In this document: positions 26,149 through 36,700 of the stretch, in pieces
How positions within the stretch are numbered: the stretch's first letter is position 1
Layout: each line of letters opens with the position of its first letter
DNA from: Bacteroidales bacterium
GTDB taxonomy: Bacteria; Bacteroidota; Bacteroidia; Bacteroidales; UBA932
Length of the DNA: 64,000 nucleotides
Assembly: GCA_017395045.1 (NCBI GenBank)
Contig: JAFPWG010000001.1
Location: 62,001 to 126,000 of the forward strand
Reading direction: 5' to 3'
The notes under the pieces: generated by a model
What the model saw: the letters and a program-made list of their open reading frames with translations, nothing else
The model's database searches: none
What the model was told of the DNA's origin: nothing
Translations under genes and position numbers: made by a program

Positions 26149-26173
26149 AAAAATGGATCATTAACCACACCCC

Positions 26174-27679
26174 ATGGTATTCTGGAAAACCTGCCTGGCG
26201 GCGATGGCCGCCTTCCTACTGACAGCCTGCAGCGGAGAAGAGCGCAGGCCCGACCCTGTTAAACTCGCGTCCAACCCCGCGGAACTGGTTTTCGAAACAG
26301 CGGGCGGTACGCTGGAGGTCAGCATTACTACCTCCATCAAACCTACAGTATCCTGCACCGATTCCTGGGTCAGCCTGAAGGAGGGCTCGTTCGGTTCCAA
26401 TACCTTCAAACTGAGCGTTACGGCGGGTGAAAATACCGGGACCGGAAGCCGGAGTACGTCCATCCGCGTAGCGGGGGACAAGCAGAACCTGACAATTCCC
26501 GTGACCCAGAAAGGCGTCCCGAGCATCCCGGTAGCTCCCACGACGGCCCTGACGCCGGAAATCGTGTTCGAGGCGATGGCTCCGGGATGGAACATGGGCA
26601 ACCAGATGGATGCCATCAACGGCAGCGTGTCCGGAGAGACGGCCTGGGGCAATCCCAAGTGCACGCAGGCTACCATGAACGGCGTCAAGGCCGCCGGGTT
26701 CAAGGCTGTCCGGATCTGCGTGACCTGGGAGGGCCATGTCGGCGCCGCCCCCGGCTATCGGATCGAGGACAAATGGCTGGACCGCGTGGCGGAGATCGTG
26801 GGGTATGCGGAGACGGCCGGACTGGTCGCCATCGTGAATACGCATCACGACGAAACCCACTGGCAGGACATTTCCAAGGCCTACAAGGATGCAGACCGGA
26901 ACGAAAAGGTGAAAGCCGAAATGGCAGCCCTCTGGACGCAGATCGCACAGCGGTTCAAGGACAAGGGCGACTGGCTCGTGTTCGAGTCGGTCAACGAGAT
27001 CCAGGACGGAGGATGGGGCTGGAGCGAGGATTTCAAGAAGAATCCCGATGCGCAGTACAAGGTCCTCAACGAGTGGAACCAGGTATTCGTGGACGCCGTC
27101 CGCGCAACCGGGGGCAACAATGCCACCCGCTGGCTGGGCATCCCCGGCTATGCGGCCAATCCCGGATTCACCATCAAGGGCCTGAAACTTCCGGAGGACC
27201 ATACCGACGCGAACCGCCTGATGGTGGCCGTCCACGACTACGACCCTTTCGACTATACCCTGAAAGATCCCCTGGTGCGCCAGTGGGGCCATACGGCCGA
27301 TCCTGACAAACGCGTCAGCAGCAATGACGAACAAGCCGTCGTAGCGGTGTTCGACAACCTCAAGTCCGCCTATCTGGACAAGGGGATTCCCGTATATCTG
27401 GGAGAAATGGGTTGCTCTCGTCACGAGGATGCCGATTTCCCTTACCAGAAGTACTACATGGAGTATTTCTGCAAGGCCGCCGCCGACCGGAACCTGCCGA
27501 TGTTCCTGTGGGACAACGGCGCCACCGGCATCGGACCGGAAAGGCACGGTTACATTGACCACGGAACCGGGAAACTGGTGGATGGGAAAGCCAGGGAACT
27601 GGTGGACCTCATGGTCAAGGCCGTTTCGGAGAAGTCTTCTTCTTATACTTTGGAAAGTGTTTATAAATCAGCGCCTTAG
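26174..27679 (+). CDS. BACON-GH5 endo-glycanase lipoprotein (GH5_4-like)
   Basis: 501 residues. A lipoprotein signal ends in LLTACSG (Cys19). A BACON domain lies at about 32-112, then a GH5 catalytic domain at about 125-485 with GWNMGNQMDA, WGNP and VRICVTWEGH. The acid/base Glu is E275 (SVNEIQ) and the nucleophile E411 (YLGEMGC). The arrangement and motifs resemble GH5 subfamily 4 enzymes, which cut beta-1,4-glucan, xyloglucan or glucomannan; given the neighbours, glucomannan is the likely substrate. The lipid anchor suggests a surface or outer-membrane place. It is the first gene after the locus promoter and lies 12 nt before GH26. Confidence 0.88.
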   Translation: MVFWKTCLAAMAAFLLTACSGEERRPDPVKLASNPAELVFETAGGTLEVSITTSIKPTVSCTDSWVSLKEGSFGSNTFKLSVTAGENTGTGSRSTSIRVAGDKQNLTIPVTQKGVPSIPVAPTTALTPEIVFEAMAPGWNMGNQMDAINGSVSGETAWGNPKCTQATMNGVKAAGFKAVRICVTWEGHVGAAPGYRIEDKWLDRVAEIVGYAETAGLVAIVNTHHDETHWQDISKAYKDADRNEKVKAEMAALWTQIAQRFKDKGDWLVFESVNEIQDGGWGWSEDFKKNPDAQYKVLNEWNQVFVDAVRATGGNNATRWLGIPGYAANPGFTIKGLKLPEDHTDANRLMVAVHDYDPFDYTLKDPLVRQWGHTADPDKRVSSNDEQAVVAVFDNLKSAYLDKGIPVYLGEMGCSRHEDADFPYQKYYMEYFCKAAADRNLPMFLWDNGATGIGPERHGYIDHGTGKLVDGKARELVDLMVKAVSEKSSSYTLESVYKSAP

Positions 27680-27691
27680 TAGATTTCGCAC

Positions 27692-28795
27692 ATGACTGGG
27701 ATCAGAACCCTCACCCTGTTGGCCGGGACCCTGCTGGCCGCTTGTTCCTCCGCTGACAGAAAGCCGGCGGAAACGCCCAAGGACCGGTTGGTCCACACGC
27801 TGTTCACCCACGTGGAAAAGGGTGAGATCCTGTATGGCCACCAGGACGATCTGTGCTACGGTCATGCCTGGAAGGTGGAGGATTGGGAAAGTGACGACCT
27901 GACCCGGTCCGACGTGAAAGCCGTTACGGGAAGGTATCCCGCCGTCTTGGGCGTGGAGCTCGGCGGCATCGAAATGGGAAACAAGGCCAGCCTGGACAGC
28001 GTCGATTTCAACCTGATCCGCAAGGCAGTCCTGACGCACGCGGAACGCGGCGGCATCGTCACCGTCTCCTGGCATCCGCGGAATCCGCTCACGGGCGGCG
28101 ACGCCTGGGACGTGTCCTCCGACCGGGTGGTGAAATCGCTGTTGGAAGGCGGCGAACTCCATGGACTGTTCATGGACACCTGGCTGAAACGGCTCGGTGA
28201 CTTCCTGGAGAGCCTGGAAGGGACGCCCGTCATTTTCAGGCCTTGGCACGAGAGCAGTGCGAGTTGGTTCTGGTGGGGAAGCAAATTGTGCTCGGAACAG
28301 GACTATAGGGAACTGTTCCGGACTACCTGGACCTATCTGGTGAAGGCCCGTGGCCTGACGAACCTCTTATGGTGTTATTCGCCGAACAGCGGGGTCTCTG
28401 CCGAAGAGTACATGTCCCGTTATCCTGGCGACGAGTTCGTGGACATCCTGGGCCTGGACCATTATGAATTCATCGGCCCCGACGGGCTCGGGGAATCCGG
28501 CGCACGTTTTGCGCAGGAACTCAAACGGTCGCTTACCTTCCTGAACGTGCTGGCGACGGACCATCATAAGTTGATGTGCCTGTCCGAAACGGGCCTGGAG
28601 TCCCTTTCCGACCCGGAGTGGTGGACCGGGGTGCTCTATCCCGCCGTCAAGGATTTCCCGGTCGCCTATGTGCTGACCTGGCGGAACGCCTGTGACAAAC
28701 CCCTGCATTTTTACGCTCCCTGGGAAGGCTTCGAAAACGCTTCTGATTTCGAGGCTTTCAGCAAGCTGGAGAATATCGTTTTCCTGAATAATTGA
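27692..28795 (+). CDS. GH26 beta-mannanase / mannobiohydrolase lipoprotein
   Basis: 367 residues with a lipobox LLAACSS (Cys18). It is GH26: LYGHQDDLCYG, VSWHPRNPLTGG, acid/base E187 in FRPWHES and nucleophile E299 in LSETGLE. Bacteroides fragilis has a similar-length GH26 that releases mannobiose and is linked to an MFS carrier, a 2-epimerase and a GH130 enzyme; the same MFS type follows here, so an exo-acting mannobiohydrolase is likely. Whether it faces the periplasm or the surface is not clear from sequence. Confidence 0.9.
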   Translation: MTGIRTLTLLAGTLLAACSSADRKPAETPKDRLVHTLFTHVEKGEILYGHQDDLCYGHAWKVEDWESDDLTRSDVKAVTGRYPAVLGVELGGIEMGNKASLDSVDFNLIRKAVLTHAERGGIVTVSWHPRNPLTGGDAWDVSSDRVVKSLLEGGELHGLFMDTWLKRLGDFLESLEGTPVIFRPWHESSASWFWWGSKLCSEQDYRELFRTTWTYLVKARGLTNLLWCYSPNSGVSAEEYMSRYPGDEFVDILGLDHYEFIGPDGLGESGARFAQELKRSLTFLNVLATDHHKLMCLSETGLESLSDPEWWTGVLYPAVKDFPVAYVLTWRNACDKPLHFYAPWEGFENASDFEAFSKLENIVFLNN

Positions 28796-28803
28796 ACGGA
28801 ACC

Positions 28804-30147
28804 ATGGCCAAACTGTCAGAGAAAATCGGATATGCCCTGGGTGATGCCGCCGCCGGCGGCATTACCTGGAAAGTCATGTCCATCGCCTTCCCCCTGTTTT
28901 TTACCAATATTTTCGGACTCACCGTTGCGGACACGGCCACGCTGATGCTTGTGGCACGCCTGTTCGACGTCGTCACCGATCCGCTGATGGGCGCCCTCGC
29001 CGACCGTACGCAGTCGCGCTGGGGAACCTATCGGCCCTGGCTCCTTTTCGGTGCCATCCCGCTGGGCGTCGTCTTCGCCCTGTTGCTGTATACGCCCGAT
29101 CTGGGACCCGTCGGCAAGCGCATCTACGCCTACTCGCTCTATCTCCTGATGATGGCCGTATATACTGCCGTGAACGTGCCGTACGGCTCGCTGCTCGGCG
29201 TGATGACGGCCGATGACAACGAGAAGAACCAGTTTTCATCGTACCGGATGGTGGGCGCCTATGCGATGGGATTCATCACCCTGCTGTCGTTCCCTTACCT
29301 GCAGAAGATGGTGGGCGGCACCGAGTCCCACCAGTACGCCGTGCTGGGTGCCCTGCTGGGCGGCCTGGCGGCGCTGGGAACGCTGGCCTGCGGCCTGCTC
29401 ACGAAGGAACGCCTGAAGCCCGTCCGGGCCGAAAAGTTCTCGCTGAAGCCCTTCGGCGACCTGTTCCGGAACAAGCCGTGGATCTATCTGACGCTCATCG
29501 GCATCTGCACCAATTTCTTCAACGGATTCCGCTATGCTGTAGCGGGTTACCTGCTGGAATACTGCCTGCACGGGGACGTAACCGTTTCAGGCCTGATCAT
29601 CAATTATACGGTGTTCATGACCTTCGGCGAAGTGACTTGCATGATCTTCGGCGGCCTGTCGCCTGCATTTACCAAGTGGGTGGGTTCCAAGCGGAAGGCT
29701 TTCACCTGGGCGGCCGTGATCTGCGCCGTCACCTCCATCGCCTTCTTCTTCATTCCCATGGACCCGAAGTACATCTGGCTGATGGTGGCGACCGTCATCC
29801 TCACCTCCATCGGCATCGGCCTCTATTCTCCGCTGCTGTGGTCGATGTATGCCGACGTGGCGGACTATGCCACCGAGAAGAACGGTACTTCCTCCACGGG
29901 ACTCATCTTCTCCTCGGGAACGATGGCACAGAAGTTCGGGTCGGCCATTTCCGGCGCCCTCGTCGCCATGCTCCTGGGCGTCGCCGGCTTTATCTCCGGG
30001 ACGGATCCCGCAACGGGGCAGACTGTCGTAACCATTACGAACGAGGCGTCCGTCCAGCAGATGGTGTGGTCGCTGTTCTCGCTCTTCCCGGCGGCCATCG
30101 CCCTGCTGATCGTCCTGCTGCTCCGGCTGTATCCCATTAAAAAGTAG
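28804..30147 (+). CDS. GPH-family (MelB-like) sugar:cation symporter
   Basis: 447 residues, about 12 membrane helices. The N-terminal EKIGYALGDAAAGG and the DPLMGALADRTQSRWGTYRPW loop are hallmarks of the glycoside-pentoside-hexuronide symporters in the MFS. It likely takes mannobiose or other mannan disaccharides across the inner membrane. ATG at 28804 is used; an in-frame TTG at 28792 is less likely. It is the last gene of the GH5-GH26-MFS group before the AraC regulator. Confidence 0.92.
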   Translation: MAKLSEKIGYALGDAAAGGITWKVMSIAFPLFFTNIFGLTVADTATLMLVARLFDVVTDPLMGALADRTQSRWGTYRPWLLFGAIPLGVVFALLLYTPDLGPVGKRIYAYSLYLLMMAVYTAVNVPYGSLLGVMTADDNEKNQFSSYRMVGAYAMGFITLLSFPYLQKMVGGTESHQYAVLGALLGGLAALGTLACGLLTKERLKPVRAEKFSLKPFGDLFRNKPWIYLTLIGICTNFFNGFRYAVAGYLLEYCLHGDVTVSGLIINYTVFMTFGEVTCMIFGGLSPAFTKWVGSKRKAFTWAAVICAVTSIAFFFIPMDPKYIWLMVATVILTSIGIGLYSPLLWSMYADVADYATEKNGTSSTGLIFSSGTMAQKFGSAISGALVAMLLGVAGFISGTDPATGQTVVTITNEASVQQMVWSLFSLFPAAIALLIVLLLRLYPIKK

Positions 30148-30178
30148 TCACTCGGGAGATTATTGCCGAAAAAACTGA

Positions 30179-30186
30179 TACTTTTG
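30179..30186 (+). promoter_or_regulatory. Promoter -7 box of the AraC regulator
   Basis: TACTTTTG, 25 nt before the ATG. GATTATTG occurs on both sides of it, at 30158-30165 and 30191-30198, which could be regulator half-sites. Confidence 0.5.
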
Positions 30187-30211
30187 TCCTGATTATTGAT
30201 ATTTAACGTCC

Positions 30212-31093
30212 ATGTCCCGGGTCCTTCAGGAAATCACACCCTTGTCGGAAAAGGACTGTTTCTATGTGGTGGACCGCCACAAGAAAGGGTTCGACTATCC
30301 GCTCCATCAGCATAAGGAGTTTGAAATCAATTTCATAGAGAACGCCGAGGGCGGGCTCCGGATTGTCGGGGATTCGATGGAGACGATCGGCCCCTACGAG
30401 CTGGCGATGATCGGAGGGGATAACCTGGAGCATGCCTGGGAGCAGGGAACGTGCACGTCGGAAGACGTACACGAGATTACGATCCAGTTCTCCCGGTCCC
30501 TGTTTTCCGAAACGCAGCTGGCCAAGAACCAGTTCGCGGCCATCCGGAAACTTTTTGCCGCGGCGGAGCATGGCGTCGCCTTCCCGATGTCTACCATCCT
30601 GAAGGTTTATCACGTGCTGACGGACCTCGTGGAGGAGAAGGATTCCTTCGCCCAGTATCTTAAATTCGTCAATCTCCTGAATCTGCTGGCAACGTGCGGC
30701 CCTTACCGGGAGCTGGCGAGTTCTTCTTTCGCCCATACCGGGTCCGCCGGTGACGAAGGCCGGCGGATCCAGAAGGTGAAACAGTATATCAGTGAGCACG
30801 CTGCGGAGCCGATCCGCCAGAAGGACCTCGCTGACCTCGTGGGGATGAGCCGGTCGGCGTTCTGCAGCTTCTTCAAGCTCAGTACCGGCCGGACGCTGTC
30901 GGACTATCTCATCGACATCAAGCTTGGCAATGCCGCCCGCATGCTGGTGGACACCCCCAGGAGCATCGCCGAGATCTGCTATGCGTGCGGTTTCAACAAC
31001 CTCTCCAATTTCAACCGGATCTTCAAGTCGCGCCGGGGGGCAACCCCGCGGGAATTCCGGTCGATGTACAAGAAAAACCGGGTGATCGTCTAA
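30212..31093 (+). CDS. AraC-family transcriptional regulator of the mannan locus
   Basis: 293 residues. The N-terminal cupin sensor domain (about 15-110, with YPLHQHKEFEINFIE) probably binds a sugar. The C-terminal double HTH (about 190-290) has the AraC signature IAEICYACGFNNLSNFNRIFKS. It lies between the uptake genes and the main SusCD operon and is transcribed in the same direction, so it is the likely activator of this locus, in place of the hybrid two-component or SusR regulators common in Bacteroides. The sugar it recognises is inferred to be a manno-oligosaccharide. Confidence 0.9.
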   Translation: MSRVLQEITPLSEKDCFYVVDRHKKGFDYPLHQHKEFEINFIENAEGGLRIVGDSMETIGPYELAMIGGDNLEHAWEQGTCTSEDVHEITIQFSRSLFSETQLAKNQFAAIRKLFAAAEHGVAFPMSTILKVYHVLTDLVEEKDSFAQYLKFVNLLNLLATCGPYRELASSSFAHTGSAGDEGRRIQKVKQYISEHAAEPIRQKDLADLVGMSRSAFCSFFKLSTGRTLSDYLIDIKLGNAARMLVDTPRSIAEICYACGFNNLSNFNRIFKSRRGATPREFRSMYKKNRVIV

Positions 31094-31099
31094 TTTTGG

Positions 31100-31161
31100 A
31101 TGATAGTATCATTTTTAGGAATGATGGTATTTGTTTTGCCGTCATTCCTAAATTATCTTTG
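31100..31161 (+). promoter_or_regulatory. Promoter with inverted repeats ahead of the SusCD operon
   Basis: TTTG (31130-31133), 20 nt, then TATCTTTG (31154-31161). An 11-bp perfect inverted repeat (31114-31124 with 31142-31152) brackets the -33 box, its second arm ending just before the -7 box. A second palindrome, ATGATA-G-TATCAT, lies at 31100-31112. This is the best candidate binding site for the adjacent AraC protein or a repressor. Confidence 0.65.
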
Positions 31162-31210
31162 CATCGTACCACCATAGACACAAACGCATAATCACTTATT
31201 CCATATCATT

Positions 31211-32251
31211 ATGAATAGATTCGTATTACGATTCGCCCTTGCGACCCTCCTCGTTCCGGTGTTTTCCGCCTGTACCGAGGAGCCTCGCAACACGGAGCCC
31301 CTGGTCGACCCCTGGACCCGTGACCGGACTCCGGTCAATCTCCGCCTGGAGTCCCAGATCGGCGCGGCCGTCATCTCCGACGACTGGCACAACGACGGGG
31401 AGGGGTCCATCGCCGTAAGCCTGATCACCAGCGGACTGGACATGTCCGCCGTGAAGGTGGAGGCCCTGGATTTCAAGTACCCGGACAGCGAATTCTGCCC
31501 GAAGGCGAGCATTACTCCCGGCAGCACGCTGGACTTCAGCTCCGGCGCGGCCTCCTTCGTGGTGACCGCTTACAACGGGGAAACCCGGACCTACACGGTT
31601 ACCTACACCCAGTTCAAGGACCCGCTGGAGGGAGCTTACACGTTCACGCCGGTCGGCGGCATCCTGGACGGAAGTGCGCCGGCCTCCGCCTTCATCATCA
31701 TCGGCGGCTGGGACGGTGCGGTCGTGCTCTCCACGGTGATGGACAAGTGGTGGCACTGGGGAGGCGGTTACATGCCTACCGACGAGGATGACAACACCCT
31801 CAGTTTCCGTCTGGAAGAGGCCGATCCCGAAACCGGCGCCACCTTCGGCACCCTGGTGAACACCCCGGGCGACAATGGCCTGTATGCCAATTATATGTAT
31901 AACAATTCCATCGACGTCAACGACAAGTACCGGATCTTCCCGGCCGGCAAGAGCCGCTGGGCCAAGCCCGGCGACGGCACGATCGTGGTTTACGACTATG
32001 CCGATGAAGGATACACGACTCCGCTCTGGACCGTCGACCTGATAGAGGCCGGTGAACAGACTCTGTCCGAAAAGCCTTTCTCCGTCCCGAACCTGGCTTT
32101 CGTCCGTACCTTCGATGGCCCCTTCGACGTCGTCGACCTGAACTGGCCGGACACCCGCTGGTTTACGGACAACGTCCGCCATACCGTCTGGCTGGTGAAG
32201 AAGGATGCCGATTCTCCGATTGCCGACCATTCCGACTATCTGGACGACTAG
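31211..32251 (+). CDS. Surface glycan-binding lipoprotein candidate
   Basis: 346 residues, lipobox VFSACTE (Cys21). The first 120 mature residues resemble the DUF5018-like beta domain (ITPGSTLDFSSG, then TAYNGETRTYTVTY). The rest is beta-rich with aromatic patches (DKWWHWGGGYMP) of the sort that bind glycans. No enzyme motif is visible. It is the first gene of the SusCD operon and directly abuts the BACON-GH26 gene, so it may be a surface glycan-binding protein; binding itself is inference. Confidence 0.65.
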   Translation: MNRFVLRFALATLLVPVFSACTEEPRNTEPLVDPWTRDRTPVNLRLESQIGAAVISDDWHNDGEGSIAVSLITSGLDMSAVKVEALDFKYPDSEFCPKASITPGSTLDFSSGAASFVVTAYNGETRTYTVTYTQFKDPLEGAYTFTPVGGILDGSAPASAFIIIGGWDGAVVLSTVMDKWWHWGGGYMPTDEDDNTLSFRLEEADPETGATFGTLVNTPGDNGLYANYMYNNSIDVNDKYRIFPAGKSRWAKPGDGTIVVYDYADEGYTTPLWTVDLIEAGEQTLSEKPFSVPNLAFVRTFDGPFDVVDLNWPDTRWFTDNVRHTVWLVKKDADSPIADHSDYLDD

Positions 32252-33709
32252 ATGATGCACCGTGCCATGAATACGATGCTTGCCTTGCTCGCCCTCGCCG
32301 GCGGGCTGGTGTCGTCGTGCGGCAAACCCGCTCCGGAACCGGAACCGAAGGATACCCGCCATCTTTCCTTCGCGCAGGCGAATATGGATATAGGGTACGA
32401 GCGGACCGCGTTCTCTGTTTCGGTCGATGCGAACTTCGATTATGCGGTGGACGTCCAGGCGGACTGGGTTACGTCCGACCCCGCCCGCTCTTCGACCGCA
32501 TCGACTCAGTACTTCATCGCGGAAAGGAACGATCTCGCTTCGCCCCGGACGGCTACGCTTCGCTTTTACGACAAGTCTGACCGCTATTATGCGAAGGACG
32601 TGACGGTGACCCAGGCGGGGAATCCGGTGCAGAAGGTCACGCTTTCCATCGTGGACAAGGATGCTACGCCCGAAACGAAGGCCCTCTATGCCAACCTGTG
32701 GGCTGTCGCGGAGAAGGGCTGGATGTTCGGTCACCACGACGACCTGTGGTACGGCCGCTATTGGTACGACGAGCCTGGTAAGTCCGACACGAAGGCGGTC
32801 TGCGGCGACTATCCCGCCGTATTCAGCGTGGATTTCGCCGAGATCATGGACGACCGTCACAACAACTCCTCGAATGCGATCCGGCGCCGGGTCATCCTGG
32901 AAGCCCGCGAAAGGGGAGAGGTGATCCTCGCTTGCATGCACCTGAACAATCCGCTGACGGGCGGCGACTCCTGGGACAATTCTTCCAAGCAGGTTGCCAG
33001 GGAAATCCTGACCGACGGCTCGGCCACCCGGGCCAAATACCTGACCTGGCTGGACCGCTGCGCGGACTTCGCCCTGAACCTGAAGGATGCCCGCGGGAAT
33101 CTGATACCGGTGATTTTCCGTCCTTTCCACGAGCACACGCAAGGCTGGTCCTGGTGGGGCAGTTCCTGCACCACCGATGCCGAATTCGTGGCGCTCTGGC
33201 AGTTCACTGTCAAGTACCTGAGGGATGAGAAGAATGTTCACAACTTCCTGTATGCCGTTTCCCCGCAGATGGACGGCGTCTATGACGACACGCGAGGCCG
33301 TCTGCTGTTCCGCTGGCCCGGCGACGAATGGGTGGATTTCATCGGCATGGACTGCTACCATGGCACCAACAACAAAGCGTTCGAATCCAACCTGAAGGCC
33401 CTGGAGGCCCTTTCCCAGGAGAAGCGCAAGCCGTGCGGCGTCACCGAGGACGGAAAGGAATCCTTCACGGAAGTCGATTTCTGGTCCCAGTACCTGGTAG
33501 GCCCCCTCGGCGCCAAGCGCATCTCGTTGGTGACGATGTGGCGCAACAAGTACGTGGGCAACAACGAATCCGACAAGCATTATTTCAGCGTGTATCCCGG
33601 CCATCCTTCCGAGGATGATTTCCGGAAGATGTACGACGATGTGCGCAGCCTGTTCAGCCGGGACCTCCCGGACATGTACAGCCTGCCGCAAGGATATGAA
33701 ATCAAATAA
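32252..33709 (+). CDS. BACON-GH26 endo-beta-mannanase lipoprotein
   Basis: 485 residues with lipobox GLVSSCG (Cys23). A BACON-like domain covers about 37-125 (ends VTVTQAG). GH26 follows: FGHHDDLWYG, MHLNNPLTGGDSW, acid/base E294 in FRPFHEH and nucleophile E399 in GVTEDGK. Its closeness to SusCD and its lipid anchor suggest a surface endo-mannanase that makes oligomers for import. It starts directly after the stop of the preceding lipoprotein gene. It differs clearly from the shorter GH26 at 27692. Confidence 0.9.
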   Translation: MMHRAMNTMLALLALAGGLVSSCGKPAPEPEPKDTRHLSFAQANMDIGYERTAFSVSVDANFDYAVDVQADWVTSDPARSSTASTQYFIAERNDLASPRTATLRFYDKSDRYYAKDVTVTQAGNPVQKVTLSIVDKDATPETKALYANLWAVAEKGWMFGHHDDLWYGRYWYDEPGKSDTKAVCGDYPAVFSVDFAEIMDDRHNNSSNAIRRRVILEARERGEVILACMHLNNPLTGGDSWDNSSKQVAREILTDGSATRAKYLTWLDRCADFALNLKDARGNLIPVIFRPFHEHTQGWSWWGSSCTTDAEFVALWQFTVKYLRDEKNVHNFLYAVSPQMDGVYDDTRGRLLFRWPGDEWVDFIGMDCYHGTNNKAFESNLKALEALSQEKRKPCGVTEDGKESFTEVDFWSQYLVGPLGAKRISLVTMWRNKYVGNNESDKHYFSVYPGHPSEDDFRKMYDDVRSLFSRDLPDMYSLPQGYEIK

Positions 33710-33723
33710 AACCTTATACTATA

Positions 33724-36700
33724 ATGAGCAAGACACTGAAAACGATCCTTGTATGCGCCTTCGCGGTGCTGCTGGGAACCGCCGTCCCTCCGCTCTTTGC
33801 GCAGGGAACGCGGACGGTCGGAGGTACTGTGCTGGATGAGCGCGGAGAACCCCTGTACGGGGCCTTCGTCGTGCAGCAGGGCACTTCCAACGGCGTCTCC
33901 ACCGACATGGACGGCAAGTATTCCATCCGGGTGCCTGCCGGCGATGTCGTTCTCGAGTTCCAGTTCATCGGCTACACGACCCAGGCGAAGACCGTCGCTG
34001 CGACGCAGTCCGTCCTGGACGTGGCGATGACGATGGACACCAACCTGATGGACGAAGTCGTGGTTACGGCTTTCGCCACCCAGAAGAAGGTGAACGTGAC
34101 GGGCGCTATCTCTTCCGTGAACGGAAGCGACATCCTGTCCGCACCGGTTTCCAACATTTCCAACGCCCTCATCGGCAATACGCCGGGCGTCGCCGGTATC
34201 CAGACTTCCGGAGAGCCGGGACGGAATGCGGCGGAAATCCACATCCGCGGCGTCTCTACTTACGGTACGACGACTCCGCTCATCATCATTGACGGCGTCG
34301 AGCAGGCTTCCGAGCAGGCTTTCTCCGAGTTCAATGCGATGGACCCGAACGAAATCCAGGGCATCAGCGTCCTCAAGGATGCGGCCTCCACGGCCGTATA
34401 CGGTGTCCGCGGTGCGAACGGCGTCATCATCGTGACGACCAAGCGCGGATCCCAGGGCAAGCCGGTCATCAACTTCTCCGCCAACTACGGTCTCACTTCG
34501 GCTACCCTGCTGCAGGAAGGCGTCACGGCGTACGAGTATGCGCTGTTCCGCAACGAGGCCATCCGCAACGAGCAGAAGGGATACGCCGGGAACGAGAGCC
34601 TTTCTTCGTACATCTACGACGACTATGACCTGTGGAAGTTCAAGAACAACAGGGACTTCACTCCGCAGGAAGTGGATGCGATGACAGGCCTGACCGACGC
34701 CCAGAAAGAGCAGCTCAAGAACACCCCCGCCCTTTACTATGCCGACCACAACCTGTACAAGGAGCAGTTCAACAAGGTGGCTCCCCAGTATCAGGTGAAC
34801 CTGAATGTCGCGGGCGGCACGGAACGGGTGAAGTATTTCGTATCCTTCGGTTACTTCCGGCAGGAAGGTATCACCAGTTCCGTCCAGTACTACGGGGCCG
34901 ATACCCAGTCCCTTTTCAACCGCTACAACTTCCGCAGCAACTTTGATATCAAGATTACCGACCGGACTACCCTGACGGTGAATTCCGCCGGCCAGTTCGG
35001 TGAGACCACGGGTCCCGGCAACGGTGCGGACGCCTACGACCTCTCCGCCCGTTACAAGATCATCATGCAGTACATCTACGACTGCAACCCGTTCATCAGC
35101 CCGGGTATCGTGGACGGTCACCTGATCAGCGGATTCGCCGGTATCTCCGGTTCTCCCCAGAACCCCCTCGCCACGAAGACCAACAGCAACATCGGCTTCC
35201 AGAACGCCGTGTACAACCTGTTGATGAGCGGTACGGCTACCATCTATAACAGCTTGCTGGACAATACCTTGAAGCTGAATCACCGGATGGACTACATCCT
35301 GAAGAACCTCTCCTCCCACGTGACGGTGTCCTATCAGGACAACTACAACCGGTACGTACGGTACACGCCGTCCCTGCCTTCCTACAGCATCCAGCGAAAT
35401 GCGGAGAATCCGCTCGAATTCGACTTCTTCGGCGGTTCGATCGGGGCCGGTTCCTTCAACTCCTACGGTTATTCCAACTGGAACAAGTTCTATGTGGACG
35501 CCGGTTTCGACTGGGCGGAGTCCTTCGGACAGCACAACGTGTCCGCGCTCCTGCTGGGCAAGGCGTCCAAATATACGATGCCGAACGACAATTACCACGT
35601 GCCCTCCGGCATCATGGGTTTCGTCGGCCGTGTCACCTACAATTACGCCGACCGCTACATGGCGGAGGTGAATGTGGGATACAACGGAACCGAGCAGTTT
35701 GCGGAAGGGAAGCGGTTCGGCCTGTTCCCGGCCGTATCCGTGGGCTGGGTCCCGACCCTGGAACCCTGGTATCCGGAGAATGACTTCCTTACCTTCCTGA
35801 AACTCCGTGCGTCCTACGGCGAAGTCGGTAACGACCAGCTGGGTGCCAGCCGCCGGTTCTATTATCTGCCGAATACCTGGAAGCTGGACGGCACCGGTTA
35901 CTGGTCCGGCAACAGTGACGGTTCGGCACAGAACCCCTATTATTCCGGTGCGACGGAAGGCAACCTGGGTAATCCCGACATTACCTGGGAGCGCGCCCGC
36001 AAGTTCGATGCGGGCGTGGAAACCAAGTTCTTCCGGAACCGCCTCTCCATCGACTATGACTGGTTCTATGAGAAACGTGACAACATCCTGACGACTCTGG
36101 GCATCATTCCGGGTATCTACGGCGTGAGCCCGAGCGACGTTCCGCCGGCCAATGTGGGCATTACGATGAACAAGGGTTACGAGGTCGTCGTGAACTGGAC
36201 CGACAAGATCGGTGACTTCATCTACACCCTGGGTGCGGACCTGAGTTATGCCCGCAACAAGATCATCTACAAGGCGGAGGCCGAGAATCCTTACGAATGG
36301 ATGAACGAGACCGGCCATATGATCGGCCAGCGCTACGGCCTGCAGAGCGACGGTCTCTTCAATACCGCCGAGGAACTGGCTGCGCGTCCGTACAACACTT
36401 ATACCGGGAACAAGGCCACCTTGGGTGACATCCGGTACAAGTCCCTGGATGTAGATGACGAAGAGGAATACAAGATCGACCAGAACGACCGGGGCCCCAT
36501 CGGTTTCCCGAACTATTCCCTGTACCATTTCAATTTCAAGGTGCAGCTGGGCTGGAAGGGCTTCGACATGAAGCTTCTCTTCACCGGCAGCAAGGACGGC
36601 TCCTACTACCTTCCCAGCGGCTATACCATCCCGTTCTACAAGAACGCGGGTAACGCCTGGAAGTGGCAGTATGACGGCCGTTGGACCGAAGAGAAATACC

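Noticed and set aside
26064-26168. Longer start of tadA
   Set aside because: The extra residues are coded upstream of the promoter -7 box, partly overlap the divergent GH5 promoter, and do not resemble deaminases.
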